Shown here one piece after another: positions 50,511 through 60,123 of a stretch of 64,000 bases of DNA (the first letter of the stretch is position 1; each line of letters starts with the position of its first letter). The DNA lies in the NCBI RefSeq assembly GCF_000620765.1, contig NZ_JIAK01000007.1:62001-126000 (forward strand). Reading direction: 5' to 3'. This stretch comes from Desulfovermiculus halophilus DSM 18834. GTDB taxonomy: Bacteria > Desulfobacterota > Desulfovibrionia > Desulfovibrionales > Desulfothermaceae. A model generated the notes under the pieces. That model had not been told where the DNA came from, ran no database searches, and worked only from the letters and a program-made list of their open reading frames with translations. Both the position numbers and the translations under genes were made by a program.

Positions 50511-53195
50511 CTAGAAGGCCTGTCCAACAGTGAATTCGAATTGGCCGTTGTTGTCCTCCAAATCATCCAGGGGGTAGCCGTACTCCAGGCGCAGGGGGCC
50601 CATGGGCGAGTTCCACCTGATCCCGGCTCCGACGCTTTTATACAGATCAAGCTCAATGGTTTCGTTTTTGTCCCATACGTCGCCGGCGTCGAAGAACAGG
50701 ACCCCCAGCAGGCCCATGTCGTCCTTGATGGGAAAGATGAGCTCCAGGTTGGTGTATAAGGACTTGTAGCCCCCGATATCATCCCCCTCCTGGTCGGTGA
50801 TGCAGATATCCCGGTAGTCGTAGCCCCGCACGGTATTGATCCCGCCCAGATAGAACCTTTCGTAGTCCGGGACCTCGTCCTCTGTCTCAAAGATCCATCC
50901 CGCCTTCCAGTGCCAGTTGAAGACTGCTTTCCAGAACAGGGGATGGAAATAGCTGAATTCATATTCTGGTTTGATGAACGAATCGTCTCCGCCCAGAATG
51001 CCGCCCGCGTATTCCACACCCAGGGTGTTCTTGGTGCCCCGGCTGGGATTCAGCCTGCGGTTTGTAGTGTCCCGGGTCAAGGAAACCGCGGCCTTGCTGG
51101 CCAGGTTGGAACCTTCCAGGTCCTTGATGTCGTCGCTGGCGTCGGCATCAATGTCGCTGACCTGGTACTCCTGCAGGCTGTAGTTCCAAAACAGGCGGGT
51201 GTAGGTGCCCACAGAGTAGGCAAACTTCATTTTGCCGCCGGTGGTATCTAAATCGTAGTCGTCATAATCGCGGACTATATTGTACAGGTCAACACCGGCG
51301 CCCAGGGGGCCGTCGTACAGATGGGGATTCCAGAAGCTGGCCATGTACCGGGTGGTCGAACCGCCCAAGGTCCCCTGAAAGCTCAGGTTGTATCCCTTCC
51401 CGAACAGGTTGCGTTCCTGGATCCTGCCGGTAAAGAAGACGTTGTCCACACTGGAGTATCCCGCACCGGCGCTGAAGGAGCCGGTGGATTTTTCCTTGAC
51501 CTTGACGTTGATGTCCATGAGCTCGGGGTCAGCGGTTCGGGAGGTCTCCATCTGAACGTCTTCAAAGTAGTCGCTTCTGACCAGGCGCTGTCTGGAAAAC
51601 TTGAGCCTCTGGCCGCTGAAGCGGTCTCCCTCGGTGAGATACAGATTGCGGCGGATGACGTTGTCCCGGGTCTTGGTGTTTCCGGAGACGGTTACCCGGT
51701 TGATATAGACCTGCTGCTTTTTGGTCAGGGAAAACTTGATGTCTATTGTTTTTTCCTGTGGATTTTTGCGCAGATTCGGGCTGGCCTCAGCAAAGGCGTA
51801 GCCGTAATTGGAATAGAAATCGGTCAAGGCCTGCACATCATCCCGCAGGGTGGATCTGGAGAACGGCTCCTCCTCCCGGGCCATATTATCCATCTCAGTC
51901 ACCTCAAGCAGCTGCTCTTGTTCGGCGATCAGCTCACCGTCGAAGTCCACCGAGCCAACCTTGTAGCGCGGGCCTTCCTGGACCTGGAAAATGACGTGTA
52001 TGCCGTCGTCCTGATAGGAGACTTCGGGCTGTCCAACCCGAACATCCATGAATCCTCGGTTGGCATAATAGGCCTCCAGGGCAGCGGCATCTCGATCCAG
52101 GGCTTCCTCCCGGAGCACACCGCCCCCGGTAATCCAGGAGAAGAGCCCCCGCTCGGAAAGGGCCAGTTCGTCCTTCAGCTCGTCCTGGTCAAGCTTTTGT
52201 GCACCCTTGATCCGGATTTCGGTGATGTACTGCTTGTCTCCCTCCTGAACATCCACGATCAGCTTGGCCTGCCCGGCGGCGGTTTGTTCCCGGGAGTAGT
52301 CTATCTTGGCTTGATAATACCCTTCTTTGCGGTACAGTTCCCGGATGGTGTCCAGGTCCTGGCTGAGTATCTTGGGGTTGAGGACCGAGTCGGGCTTGGT
52401 GCTCATGGCTTCCAGGATGTCGTCATCTCCGAGTTCTTCGTTCCCCCGGACCTCAATCCCTGAGAGCAGGGGCCGTTCCCGGACCTCAAAGGTCAGATCG
52501 ACCCCTTCAGGGGTCTGATCGGCATGAACCCGGATGTCGTCGAAGTAGCCGGTGGCGTAGAGGCGCTTGACCTCCTCGTCGATGGCCGGAGCAGAAAACG
52601 GGTCTCCCTCTTGGATGTTCAGGCGCATAAGGACCACGTCTTCGCCCAGGGTCTTGTTTCCCCGGACATTGATCTCGGAGATGGTCGTTCTGCGCTGGAG
52701 GCTGTTCTGCAGCTTGTCTGCTGCCCCGGACAAAGCCGGCTGGAGATTGATCAGGCCTTGGGCTGTGGCGTAAAATGCTTTGGGCGGAGCCATGGACAAG
52801 GGGTCGAGCAGGCGGATGTCCAGGCTCAGGTTGTCCCCGAGCTGGCTTACGCTTCCGTAGACTGCATAGTCGGCATTGGCCTGCAGAGCCAGGTTCTTCA
52901 CCGCCTGGGAGTTGAGCTCTTCCTTTCCGCTGTTGGCGATGACCGCTTGTATTTTTTCTCCCGCGACCAGCTCAAACCCCCGGGCTTGGAGCTCATCCCG
53001 GAGCAGGGAGGGGATATCCCGGCCGAGGTAGTCGAATTCGGCCGGAGCGTTGACCGCGAAAGGAAAGACGGCCAGACGCCCGGTGTCCGCAGCCAGGGCC
53101 GGCAGGCCCGAAGACAGGGTTAAAATGACCGCGGTCAAGAGGGCAAGAGCTGTATTTAGGGCTGGGCCCCTCAGGGGGCGGCGATCAGTTCTCAT
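50511..53195 (-). CDS. bamA: Outer membrane assembly factor BamA with extra N-terminal domain
   Basis: An 894-residue BamA; typical length is about 760-810. After a signal peptide comes an additional domain of about 120 residues (RLAVFPFAVNAPAEFDYLGR ... LVAGEKIQAVIANSGKEEL), resembling TolB-like or lipoprotein-type N-domains seen in some sulfate-reducer BamA proteins. Then five POTRA domains (ISEINVRGNKTLGEDVV, LSGIEVRGNEELGDDDI and following) and a 16-strand barrel with the conserved FYLGGINTVRGYDY loop and final FTVGQAF. It folds beta-barrels into the outer membrane. Confidence 0.95.
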   Translation of the reverse strand: MRTDRRPLRGPALNTALALLTAVILTLSSGLPALAADTGRLAVFPFAVNAPAEFDYLGRDIPSLLRDELQARGFELVAGEKIQAVIANSGKEELNSQAVKNLALQANADYAVYGSVSQLGDNLSLDIRLLDPLSMAPPKAFYATAQGLINLQPALSGAADKLQNSLQRRTTISEINVRGNKTLGEDVVLMRLNIQEGDPFSAPAIDEEVKRLYATGYFDDIRVHADQTPEGVDLTFEVRERPLLSGIEVRGNEELGDDDILEAMSTKPDSVLNPKILSQDLDTIRELYRKEGYYQAKIDYSREQTAAGQAKLIVDVQEGDKQYITEIRIKGAQKLDQDELKDELALSERGLFSWITGGGVLREEALDRDAAALEAYYANRGFMDVRVGQPEVSYQDDGIHVIFQVQEGPRYKVGSVDFDGELIAEQEQLLEVTEMDNMAREEEPFSRSTLRDDVQALTDFYSNYGYAFAEASPNLRKNPQEKTIDIKFSLTKKQQVYINRVTVSGNTKTRDNVIRRNLYLTEGDRFSGQRLKFSRQRLVRSDYFEDVQMETSRTADPELMDINVKVKEKSTGSFSAGAGYSSVDNVFFTGRIQERNLFGKGYNLSFQGTLGGSTTRYMASFWNPHLYDGPLGAGVDLYNIVRDYDDYDLDTTGGKMKFAYSVGTYTRLFWNYSLQEYQVSDIDADASDDIKDLEGSNLASKAAVSLTRDTTNRRLNPSRGTKNTLGVEYAGGILGGDDSFIKPEYEFSYFHPLFWKAVFNWHWKAGWIFETEDEVPDYERFYLGGINTVRGYDYRDICITDQEGDDIGGYKSLYTNLELIFPIKDDMGLLGVLFFDAGDVWDKNETIELDLYKSVGAGIRWNSPMGPLRLEYGYPLDDLEDNNGQFEFTVGQAF

Positions 53196-53868
53196 AGAGG
53201 GCTCCGGAGCGCAGTTGGATCTGGCGGCCCATCTTGTGGGCCAGGGTCAGGTTGTGGGTGACCACAATCAGAGTGGTAGACGTTTCTTTGTTCAGACGGA
53301 CCAGGAGGTCAGCGACCAGCTCCCCGTTTTCCTCATCCAGATTTCCGGTCGGTTCATCGGCCAGGATGACCTCCGGGCGCATGAGGACTGCCCTGGCAAT
53401 GGCGGTCAACTGGCGTTCTCCACCGGAAAGGGTGGTCACGGGGTGGTTTTCCAGAGCGGAAAGCCCGACCAGGTCCAGGGCCTCCCGGGCCAGGGAATAG
53501 ACTTTTGAACGTTCAAAAGAGTGAATCAAGCCCGGCATGGCAACATTTTCCAGGGCCGAAAACTCCGGCAGGAGATGATGAAACTGAAAAACGAAGCCCA
53601 CCCGGGTATTGCGAAAGGTTGTGAGCTCGGACCAGGAAAAAGCAGCGATATCCTGGCCGGAGAACAGGATCTGTCCAGACGTGGGCAGATCAAGCCCTCC
53701 GAGAAGATGGAGGAGGGTGGTTTTGGCCGATCCGGAGGCGCCGATGACGGCCAGAGATTCCTGATGAGCGATATCCAGGCTGATATGGTGCAGAATGCTC
53801 ACCTCTCCCTTGGGACCGGGAACGGTCTTGGACACATCCCGCACACTGTACATGAGCTGACTATTCAT
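53185..53868 (-). CDS. lolD: LolD-type lipoprotein-release ABC ATPase with altered Walker A
   Basis: A 227-residue ATPase of the LolCDE system that detaches lipoproteins from the inner membrane for LolA. Walker A reads GASGSAKT (43-50): the normally invariant Gly before Lys49 is Ala48 (codon GCC in place of GGC). The signature region is LSGGERQLTAIARA, and Walker B VILADEPTGNLD is intact. The ATG at 53868 overlaps lolC by 8 bases and the gene overlaps bamA by 11. Everything else looks functional, so either the substitution is tolerated or it is a recent or sequencing error. Confidence 0.9.
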   Translation of the reverse strand: MNSQLMYSVRDVSKTVPGPKGEVSILHHISLDIAHQESLAVIGASGSAKTTLLHLLGGLDLPTSGQILFSGQDIAAFSWSELTTFRNTRVGFVFQFHHLLPEFSALENVAMPGLIHSFERSKVYSLAREALDLVGLSALENHPVTTLSGGERQLTAIARAVLMRPEVILADEPTGNLDEENGELVADLLVRLNKETSTTLIVVTHNLTLAHKMGRQIQLRSGALYEN

Positions 53869-55090
53869 AGCGCAGGACCTCGGCCGGGTGTACCCGGGCT
53901 GCCTGCCGGGCCGGGTAGATGGTGGCCGCAAAGCACAAAACCAGGGCGGCCAGCCCTATGAGTCCGAGATCCAGAAGCTCCAGCTTCACCGGAAGGTGCT
54001 CCATGTGATAGACATCGCTGGGCAGCTGGATGAACTGGTACTTCTGGAGCGCAGCGCTGAGGGAGAGCCCCCCGAAAAAGCCGAGCGCGGTCCCCACCAT
54101 TCCGATGATCGTCCCCTGGAGCATGAAAATGCGCTTGATGTGTCCGGGCTGGCATCCAAGAGACATCAAGACGGCAATATCCTGCTTCTTGTCCATGACC
54201 AGCATGATCAGGGTGGTGATGATGCTGAAGGACCCGACCAGGACGATCATGACCAGGATGACGGCCATGGCCGTCTTTTCCAGCTTGAGGGCCGAGAACA
54301 GGCTCCGGTTCATGTCCATCCAGGTCTGGACCGCCAGGTTGTGATCGGCCAGCCGGGCAATCCGGGTTCCAACCTCTTCTGCTGCGTACACGTCCTGGAT
54401 TCGGACTTCCAGGCCGGAGATCAGGTCCTGGGCGAACCCGAGGCTTTTCTGGGCCGCCCGGAGGTGAATATAGGCCAGGGAGGAGTCGTATTCGTACATC
54501 CCGGTCTTGAATACTCCGGCCACGGCAAAGTTCTTGACCTGGGGCGCGAATCCGGCTGCTGTGCTCCGTGCGCTGGGGACCAGCATGTGGATCACGTCCC
54601 CGGGGCCGACGCCCAAGCGGGAGGCCAACCCCCGGCCCAGGACGATGCCCGGAAGGTCTCCATTGCCCGGGCTCAAATCGGCGAGCCGGCCCTGAATCAG
54701 ATCCTTGCCCAGGCTCATGACGTCGTCAGCCTGGTCCGGTGAGATCCCCCGAACCGCCGAGCCCTTGACCCCGTGCTGTGTGCTGAGCATGACCTCGGTA
54801 TAGATAAAGGGCATGCTGGCCTGGACTCCGTCCAAGGCCTCAATCCTGTCCTGCAGGCTTGCATACGAGTCCATCGGCCCGCTGATGCTGGAGACAATGA
54901 TGTGCGCGTTCACCCCCAGGATCTTGTCCCGAAGATTGTCGCTGAACCCGTTCATAACCCCGAGGACCACGATCAGCGCGGCCACGCCCAGGGCAACACC
55001 TGCGACGGAGATCAGGGATATTGCGGAGATGAATCCGTGCTTGCGCCGGGACAAGAGATAGCGCAGGGCTATGAAGAGCTCAAAGCGCAT
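53861..55090 (-). CDS. lolC: LolC/LolE-type lipoprotein-release permease
   Basis: A 409-residue MacB/LolC-type permease: TM helix 1 (ISLISVAGVALGVAALIVVLGVMNGF), a periplasmic domain, and three C-terminal TM helices (VILVMIVLVGSFSIITTLIM ... ). Only one LolC/E gene is present, so the complex probably contains a homodimer (LolF-like), as in other deltaproteobacterial lineages. It works with LolD encoded next. The gene begins at the lysS stop. Confidence 0.9.
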   Translation of the reverse strand: MRFELFIALRYLLSRRKHGFISAISLISVAGVALGVAALIVVLGVMNGFSDNLRDKILGVNAHIIVSSISGPMDSYASLQDRIEALDGVQASMPFIYTEVMLSTQHGVKGSAVRGISPDQADDVMSLGKDLIQGRLADLSPGNGDLPGIVLGRGLASRLGVGPGDVIHMLVPSARSTAAGFAPQVKNFAVAGVFKTGMYEYDSSLAYIHLRAAQKSLGFAQDLISGLEVRIQDVYAAEEVGTRIARLADHNLAVQTWMDMNRSLFSALKLEKTAMAVILVMIVLVGSFSIITTLIMLVMDKKQDIAVLMSLGCQPGHIKRIFMLQGTIIGMVGTALGFFGGLSLSAALQKYQFIQLPSDVYHMEHLPVKLELLDLGLIGLAALVLCFAATIYPARQAARVHPAEVLRYE

Positions 55091-56598
55091 TACTCAGCAG
55101 AAGCTTCAGGTTTAAGATGAGGAAACAGGATGACCTCCCGGATCGAAGGGGAGTCCGTAAACAGCATGACCAGGCGGTCAATGCCCACGCCTTCACCCGC
55201 TGCCGGAGGCATGCCGTATTCCAGGGCCCGGATATAGTCCTCGTCCATGAAATGGCTCTCTTCATCGCCCTGGGCCTTGGCCTGGGCCTGGGCTTCAAAT
55301 CGTTCCCGCTGATCCCTGGGATCGTTGAGCTCGGAAAAGGCGTTGGCCATTTCCCGCCCGGAAATAAAGAGCTCAAAGCGATCGGTTACCGATGGGTCCT
55401 GCTCGTTCCTTCGGGATAAAGGGGAGATGTCTGTCGGGTACTGGTAAATGAAGTGGGGCTGGATCAGCTTGGGCTCGACCAGAAGATCAAAAAGCTTGGC
55501 CTGGACCTTGCCCAGGGTCTCGCTGACATGGACGTTTTCGCCCAGCTTTTGAACCAGCTGCGTGGCCTGTTCCTGGTCTTGATACTGTTCAGGCCGCAGA
55601 CCGCCGATGGTTTCCAGGGACTGATGGAAGGTCAGGCGCTGCCAGGGTGGACTGAGGTCGATGTCCTGCTCCTGATAGGTGAGCCGGGTGGATCCCAGGA
55701 CCTCCCGGGCCAAGGAGGCGAACATCTCTTCAGTCAGGTCCATAAGGTCGTGAAATGTCGCATAGGCCCAATAGAATTCAAGCATTGTGAATTCAGGATT
55801 GTGCTGGGTAGAGATGCCTTCGTTGCGGAAGTTGCGGTTTATTTCGTACACCTGCTCAAAACCGCCCACAAGGAGCCTCTTGAGATACAGCTCCGGGGCG
55901 ATCCGCAGATACAGGGTCATATCCAGAGCGTTATGATAGGTCTCAAAAGGCTTGGCTGTTGCGCCGCCCGGGATGGGCTGCATCATTGGAGTTTCCACCT
56001 CCATGAAGCCCCTGCTGTCCAAAAAATCACGCATCAGGCGCACAATCCGGTTTCTGGTCCGGAAGATGCTTCTGGCCCGGGGATTGACGATCAGATCAAC
56101 ATAGCGCTGCCGGTACCTGGACTCAACATCCTTTAGTCCGTGGTATTTTTCGGGCAAAGGGCGGAACGACTTGCTTAAGAGCTTGATATCCTGTGCATTC
56201 AGAGTCAGCTCATTGGTCTTGGTTCGAAACAGGGTCCCGGAGACGCCAATGATGTCACCGATATCGAACTTCTTGAACCTGGTATACTCTTCCTGGCCCA
56301 CAGTGTCTCTTTGGACAAACACCTGCAGCCGGTCGGACTCGTCCTGGACATGCAGAAACGTGGCCTTGCCGAAAGAACGAAGAGCCATTATCCGCCCGCA
56401 GAGGGTGAAGACGGTTTTGTCCTGCTCCAGATCTTCGGCCGGCTTGGGGGTGTACTCCTGAACAACGGATGCGATGTCCCTGTCTTTGTGAATCTCGTTG
56501 GGAAAGAGGTCGACACCTGCATTTTCCAGATAAGCGGCTTTTTCGTTCCGTTGCTGCAGAACTTGACTTTGAGATGCGGGTTGTTTTTTTTTGGCCAA
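55090..56598 (-). CDS. lysS: Lysyl-tRNA synthetase, class II
   Basis: A 502-residue class II synthetase. An OB-fold anticodon-binding domain (FTLCGRIMALRSFGKATFLHVQD) is followed by the catalytic core with motif 1 (RNRIVRLMRDFLDSRGFMEVETP), motif 2 (RNFRNEGISTQHNPEFTMLEFY) and motif 3 (GVGIDRLVML). The start is TTG (56596-56598) with GGAG upstream; an ATG within the family's N-terminus is absent. First gene of the lysS-lol-bam-lpx operon. Confidence 0.95.
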   Translation of the reverse strand: MAKKKQPASQSQVLQQRNEKAAYLENAGVDLFPNEIHKDRDIASVVQEYTPKPAEDLEQDKTVFTLCGRIMALRSFGKATFLHVQDESDRLQVFVQRDTVGQEEYTRFKKFDIGDIIGVSGTLFRTKTNELTLNAQDIKLLSKSFRPLPEKYHGLKDVESRYRQRYVDLIVNPRARSIFRTRNRIVRLMRDFLDSRGFMEVETPMMQPIPGGATAKPFETYHNALDMTLYLRIAPELYLKRLLVGGFEQVYEINRNFRNEGISTQHNPEFTMLEFYWAYATFHDLMDLTEEMFASLAREVLGSTRLTYQEQDIDLSPPWQRLTFHQSLETIGGLRPEQYQDQEQATQLVQKLGENVHVSETLGKVQAKLFDLLVEPKLIQPHFIYQYPTDISPLSRRNEQDPSVTDRFELFISGREMANAFSELNDPRDQRERFEAQAQAKAQGDEESHFMDEDYIRALEYGMPPAAGEGVGIDRLVMLFTDSPSIREVILFPHLKPEASAE

Positions 56599-56840
56599 CG
56601 CTTAGTACTCCGTTTACAGGCCTCGAAGATCTTCAGGCACAGGACCATTTGTAAAGACACTGTTTGTAGGTGAATTTACATACACCGTCAAGCCAGCCCT
56701 GTACTCAGGGGGTTTCAAGGGCCTGTCCCGGGGCGGTCTGACCCAAAGTTTGATGTGCCCACCCATCTGTGGTATTTGCACTTAGCAAGTGGGGAAGGAG
56801 ACGGGGAGACACCTCAAATATATATGCGGAGGATGCGTGC
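56599..56840. other. Spacer between divergent lysS operon and uspA
   Basis: Contains the promoters of both directions by position, but no -35/-10 pair stands out clearly. No gene or repeat recognised. Confidence 0.4.
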
Positions 56841-57389
56841 ATGGAATTGACGATCAGAAAGATTCTCTTGGCCACTGATTTTTCCAAGAATGCCTGGCAG
56901 GCCCTGCGCTATGCCGCAGCCCTGGCTGTGCAGAACAAGGCCAGCGTGGTCTGTTTGCACGTCCTGCCGGAGATTCCCAAGGAACTCAGCTATTCCGGAG
57001 GTCCCAACCTCCTGTACGGATACGGCCCGGGGTATTCCGGAGTGCCCATGAGCGGTCGCAGAAGCAAGGATGGAAAACATTCCGACCCTGCGTCCTCTGA
57101 AGGCAGAGAACGGGCCGAGGAGCTGGCCCGGGACCATATCCGCAGCCTGATCATGAAGCTCAAGGCCGAAAGCAGAGAGGCTGTGGTCAAACCCGAGGAC
57201 AGCCTGATCCGGATAGGAAACCCGGTGGAATCCATTCTGCACCAGGTGGAAAACGGAGACTACGATCTGGTGGTCATGGGCCGCCGGGGCCACGGCAGCT
57301 TGCGCGGGCCGCGGACCGGAGGCGTTGCCCTGGGCGTGGTCAGCCGGTCATCCACGCCGGTGCTGGTGGTGGGGACGCCCAAGTCCTAA
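56841..57389 (+). CDS. Single-domain universal stress protein (UspA family)
   Basis: A 182-residue UspA protein. ILLATDFSKNAWQALRYAAAL starts the fold; the nucleotide loop GRRGHGSLRGPRTGGVALGV followed by VSRSSTPVLVV matches G-x2-G-x9-G with an insertion. A Gly/Tyr-rich loop (GGPNLLYGYGPGYSG) after the second strand is longer than in typical members. The ATG at 56841 follows GGAGG. It is separate in sequence from the two-domain protein at 30309. Likely ATP-binding stress protein. Confidence 0.88.
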   Translation: MELTIRKILLATDFSKNAWQALRYAAALAVQNKASVVCLHVLPEIPKELSYSGGPNLLYGYGPGYSGVPMSGRRSKDGKHSDPASSEGRERAEELARDHIRSLIMKLKAESREAVVKPEDSLIRIGNPVESILHQVENGDYDLVVMGRRGHGSLRGPRTGGVALGVVSRSSTPVLVVGTPKS

Positions 57390-57430
57390 AGCCGGCCCCA
57401 ATCCGCCAGAAAGGTGCCGACTGACGCGGT

Positions 57431-59974
57431 TCATTGCCCAGAGGGGTGGAAAGGCTTCTTTTTGGTCAGGGTGTACGTACCTGGATCAAGGGCAGGATTC
57501 AGGGCCTGAACGACGAACAAGGGGCTTATATACCCGGGTTCCCAATCAAAGGTGATCTCCACCCCGGACGGGGAAAGAGGCTGAACCGCGGACAGGCGGG
57601 AACGCAGGTCCACATCCCGGGAGCCTTTTTTGGTCTTTCGGCTGACAATCCAGCTTTCTGCCCGGGTCAACTCCATCCACGACTCTATGTGATAATCAGC
57701 TTTAGACTGGGGCAGGTTGTAACGCAGGAGAAAGCGTTCGTACCTGGGCTGCTTGAGCTTGTGCCCCGGGGCCTGCTCTTCTGCCCGGAGAAACTCCACT
57801 CCGGGGACTGAGACCGCATTCAGCCGGGCGCAGAGGTCCATATCCGATACAGATCTGCGCAGGCCGACCACGCAGGCCTCAGCCTCGCTGTGCACCCCAA
57901 CCGGCAGGGCCCGGCCGAAAGAGATCCGGGGCATGGGGTGGAATCCCCGGGAAAAGCTCAGAGGCAGCCGGGCCCGGCGAAATAGACGTTCGCAGACGGT
58001 CTGCAGCTCCAGCTGGCTGAGGTGGGCGGCCGGCCCGAGCTTGGAGTAGGTCAGGACCAGGCTGACCCCGTTATGCTCCTCCTCGGACATGCCGCCTGTC
58101 CGGGCAAGGACATCATCCTGACCCTCGCCCTGATCTCTGCGTTTTTGATTCACCACCGGCCGGATCGGCTGTTCCGCGGCCTGGACTGCAAGCTCACCAG
58201 GATCTTCCCGGCCGGAACACACACCGCACAGGGTGCACCCGTGGTAGCGGCAGTCCTTTGTCGTTGCCTCTTCCCAGGCCTTTTTCCGCTCCCGGAGCAG
58301 AAAGTCCCGCCGAACCCCGCAGTTTATTATCCTCCAGGGCAGGGCCTCTTCCTCTGATCGTGCACCGAGCCAGGGCGCAAGGTCTGTCCCGTGTTCAGTC
58401 AGCACCTGATTCCAGAGGCTGAAATCAAAATGCTCCTGCCAGCTGCTCAGGATATCGCCCCGGGCGTAGGCATCTTCCAATACCGGGGCCAGGGATCTAT
58501 CACCTCTGGAAAAGACGCCCTCAATGCTGCTCATTTCCGGATCGTGCCAGCGCAAGGTCAGGTTCTTGGGCCTGCGGAAGAGATCCTGGAGGAAGGCGAT
58601 CTTTTCCCGGACTGTCGCTGGATCGTCCTGGGCCTCCCACTGAAACGGGGTGTGCGGTTTGGGCACAAAAACAGCAACAGAGGCGGTAAGCTGGACCTTT
58701 TTTTTCTCCGTTCCGGCTGTGTCCAGGACCCGGAGGCAGAGGTCGTGAATGGCCTGCAGGTCCTGGTAGGTCTCTGTGGGCAGGCCGATCATAAAATAGA
58801 GCTTGATCCGTTTCCATCCGGAGGCGAAAAGATCCCCGGCATGCTCCAGGAGGGCCTGTTCAGTGATCCCTTTGTTGATCACGTCCCGCAGACGCTGGCT
58901 CCCGGCTTCCGGGGCCACGGTTGCACCGGTGCGGCGCAGGGAGGCCATGCTGCGCATAAGGCGGGGACTGAGCGAACCCACCCGAAGGGACGGCAACGAG
59001 ATGGCCACCTGTTCCTTTTGGCATCGGGCCAGGCTCTGGTTGAACAGGGCCTCCAGCTGGGAATAGTCCCCGGTGCTCAGAGAAAGAAAGGAGATTTCCT
59101 CGAACCCGGTGCCGTCCAGCCCGGCCTGAAGCTGTTCGTCCAGCCTTGGGAGGCTTCGTTCCCGGACCGGACGCATGGTCATGCCGGCCTGACAGAAACG
59201 GCACCCCCGGGTGCAGCCCCGGGCAATCTCCAAGGTCAGGCGGTCGTGGACGGCCTGGCCGTAGGGCACGATCTGTGCGGCGGGCGGCTGGGCTGCGTTC
59301 AGATCGACAAGGACCCGCTTTTCCACCCTGGGGGGCTCCATGTCAGTGCGATGAAAAGGGGCTGGGACATAGATCCCGGGCAGGTCCCCCAGCTGGGCCA
59401 AGATCTCTGGTTTGGACTTTTGGTCTTCTTTGGCCTGGAGGACTATTCGGCTGATGTCACTGACCACCTCTTCCCCATCTCCAATCACAAACAGGTCAAA
59501 AAACGGAGCCACGGGCTCGGGATTGACACAGGCCCCGCCACCGGCGATCAGCAGGGGGTGGCCGGCGCTCCTTTCAGAGCTCCGAAAAGGGATGTGGGCC
59601 AGATCCAGCATATACAGCACAGTGGTATAGCACAGCTCATGGGTCAGGCTGAAGCCCAGGATGTCCAGCTCTGAAAGGGGGGTGTGAGATTCCAGGGTGG
59701 CCAGCGGGGATGTGCTGTCCCGCAGGATAGCGGCGGCCTCCGGAGAGGGCGCAAAAGCTCTTTCCGCCCAGATCCGGGGATCGGCATTCAGGATATGGTA
59801 CAGGACCTTGAGCCCCAAATGGGACATCCCCACCTGATAGAGGTCGGGGAAGGCCAGGCCCCAGTGCAGGGCGATCCGGGCCGGATCCTTGTGAACGGCA
59901 TTGTACTCAGTCCCTAGATAATGGCTGGGCCGGGGAAGACAAGGGAGCAGAGGGTGGTGGCGGCTGTGGTTCAT
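57431..59974 (-). CDS. B12-binding radical SAM protein fused to DUF2344 domain
   Basis: An 847-residue protein. N-terminal B12-type domain (about 1-190, without a clear DxHxxG motif), radical SAM core with CTRGCRFCQAG for the [4Fe-4S] cluster, and after a Cys-rich linker (CRYHGCTLCGVCSG) a C-terminal DUF2344 domain (LVLTYSKLGPAAHLSQLEL ... RISFGRALPVGVHSEAEAC). This matches the fused TIGR03960/TIGR03936 arrangement found in many anaerobes; in others the two are separate genes. Function is not established; links to tRNA or ribosome modification have been suggested. Confidence 0.88.
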   Translation of the reverse strand: MNHSRHHPLLPCLPRPSHYLGTEYNAVHKDPARIALHWGLAFPDLYQVGMSHLGLKVLYHILNADPRIWAERAFAPSPEAAAILRDSTSPLATLESHTPLSELDILGFSLTHELCYTTVLYMLDLAHIPFRSSERSAGHPLLIAGGGACVNPEPVAPFFDLFVIGDGEEVVSDISRIVLQAKEDQKSKPEILAQLGDLPGIYVPAPFHRTDMEPPRVEKRVLVDLNAAQPPAAQIVPYGQAVHDRLTLEIARGCTRGCRFCQAGMTMRPVRERSLPRLDEQLQAGLDGTGFEEISFLSLSTGDYSQLEALFNQSLARCQKEQVAISLPSLRVGSLSPRLMRSMASLRRTGATVAPEAGSQRLRDVINKGITEQALLEHAGDLFASGWKRIKLYFMIGLPTETYQDLQAIHDLCLRVLDTAGTEKKKVQLTASVAVFVPKPHTPFQWEAQDDPATVREKIAFLQDLFRRPKNLTLRWHDPEMSSIEGVFSRGDRSLAPVLEDAYARGDILSSWQEHFDFSLWNQVLTEHGTDLAPWLGARSEEEALPWRIINCGVRRDFLLRERKKAWEEATTKDCRYHGCTLCGVCSGREDPGELAVQAAEQPIRPVVNQKRRDQGEGQDDVLARTGGMSEEEHNGVSLVLTYSKLGPAAHLSQLELQTVCERLFRRARLPLSFSRGFHPMPRISFGRALPVGVHSEAEACVVGLRRSVSDMDLCARLNAVSVPGVEFLRAEEQAPGHKLKQPRYERFLLRYNLPQSKADYHIESWMELTRAESWIVSRKTKKGSRDVDLRSRLSAVQPLSPSGVEITFDWEPGYISPLFVVQALNPALDPGTYTLTKKKPFHPSGQ

Positions 59975-60123
59975 GGATGAGTTCGGGCTGGCGGTCTTGC
60001 TCGATTGGGGTTGCGGGGAAGACTCTGAAGGGCAGACAATGGCGGAAGAAGCCGCAGCTGCCCTTCAAAGAGGAAGATCTGCTTCGAGAAGCATGTGCTG
60101 CAGATGCAGAAAGAAGGTGCGGA

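Noticed and set aside
58391-59674. A 427-codon open frame on the plus strand
   Set aside because: Shadow of the radical SAM gene on the other strand, with no recognisable domain.
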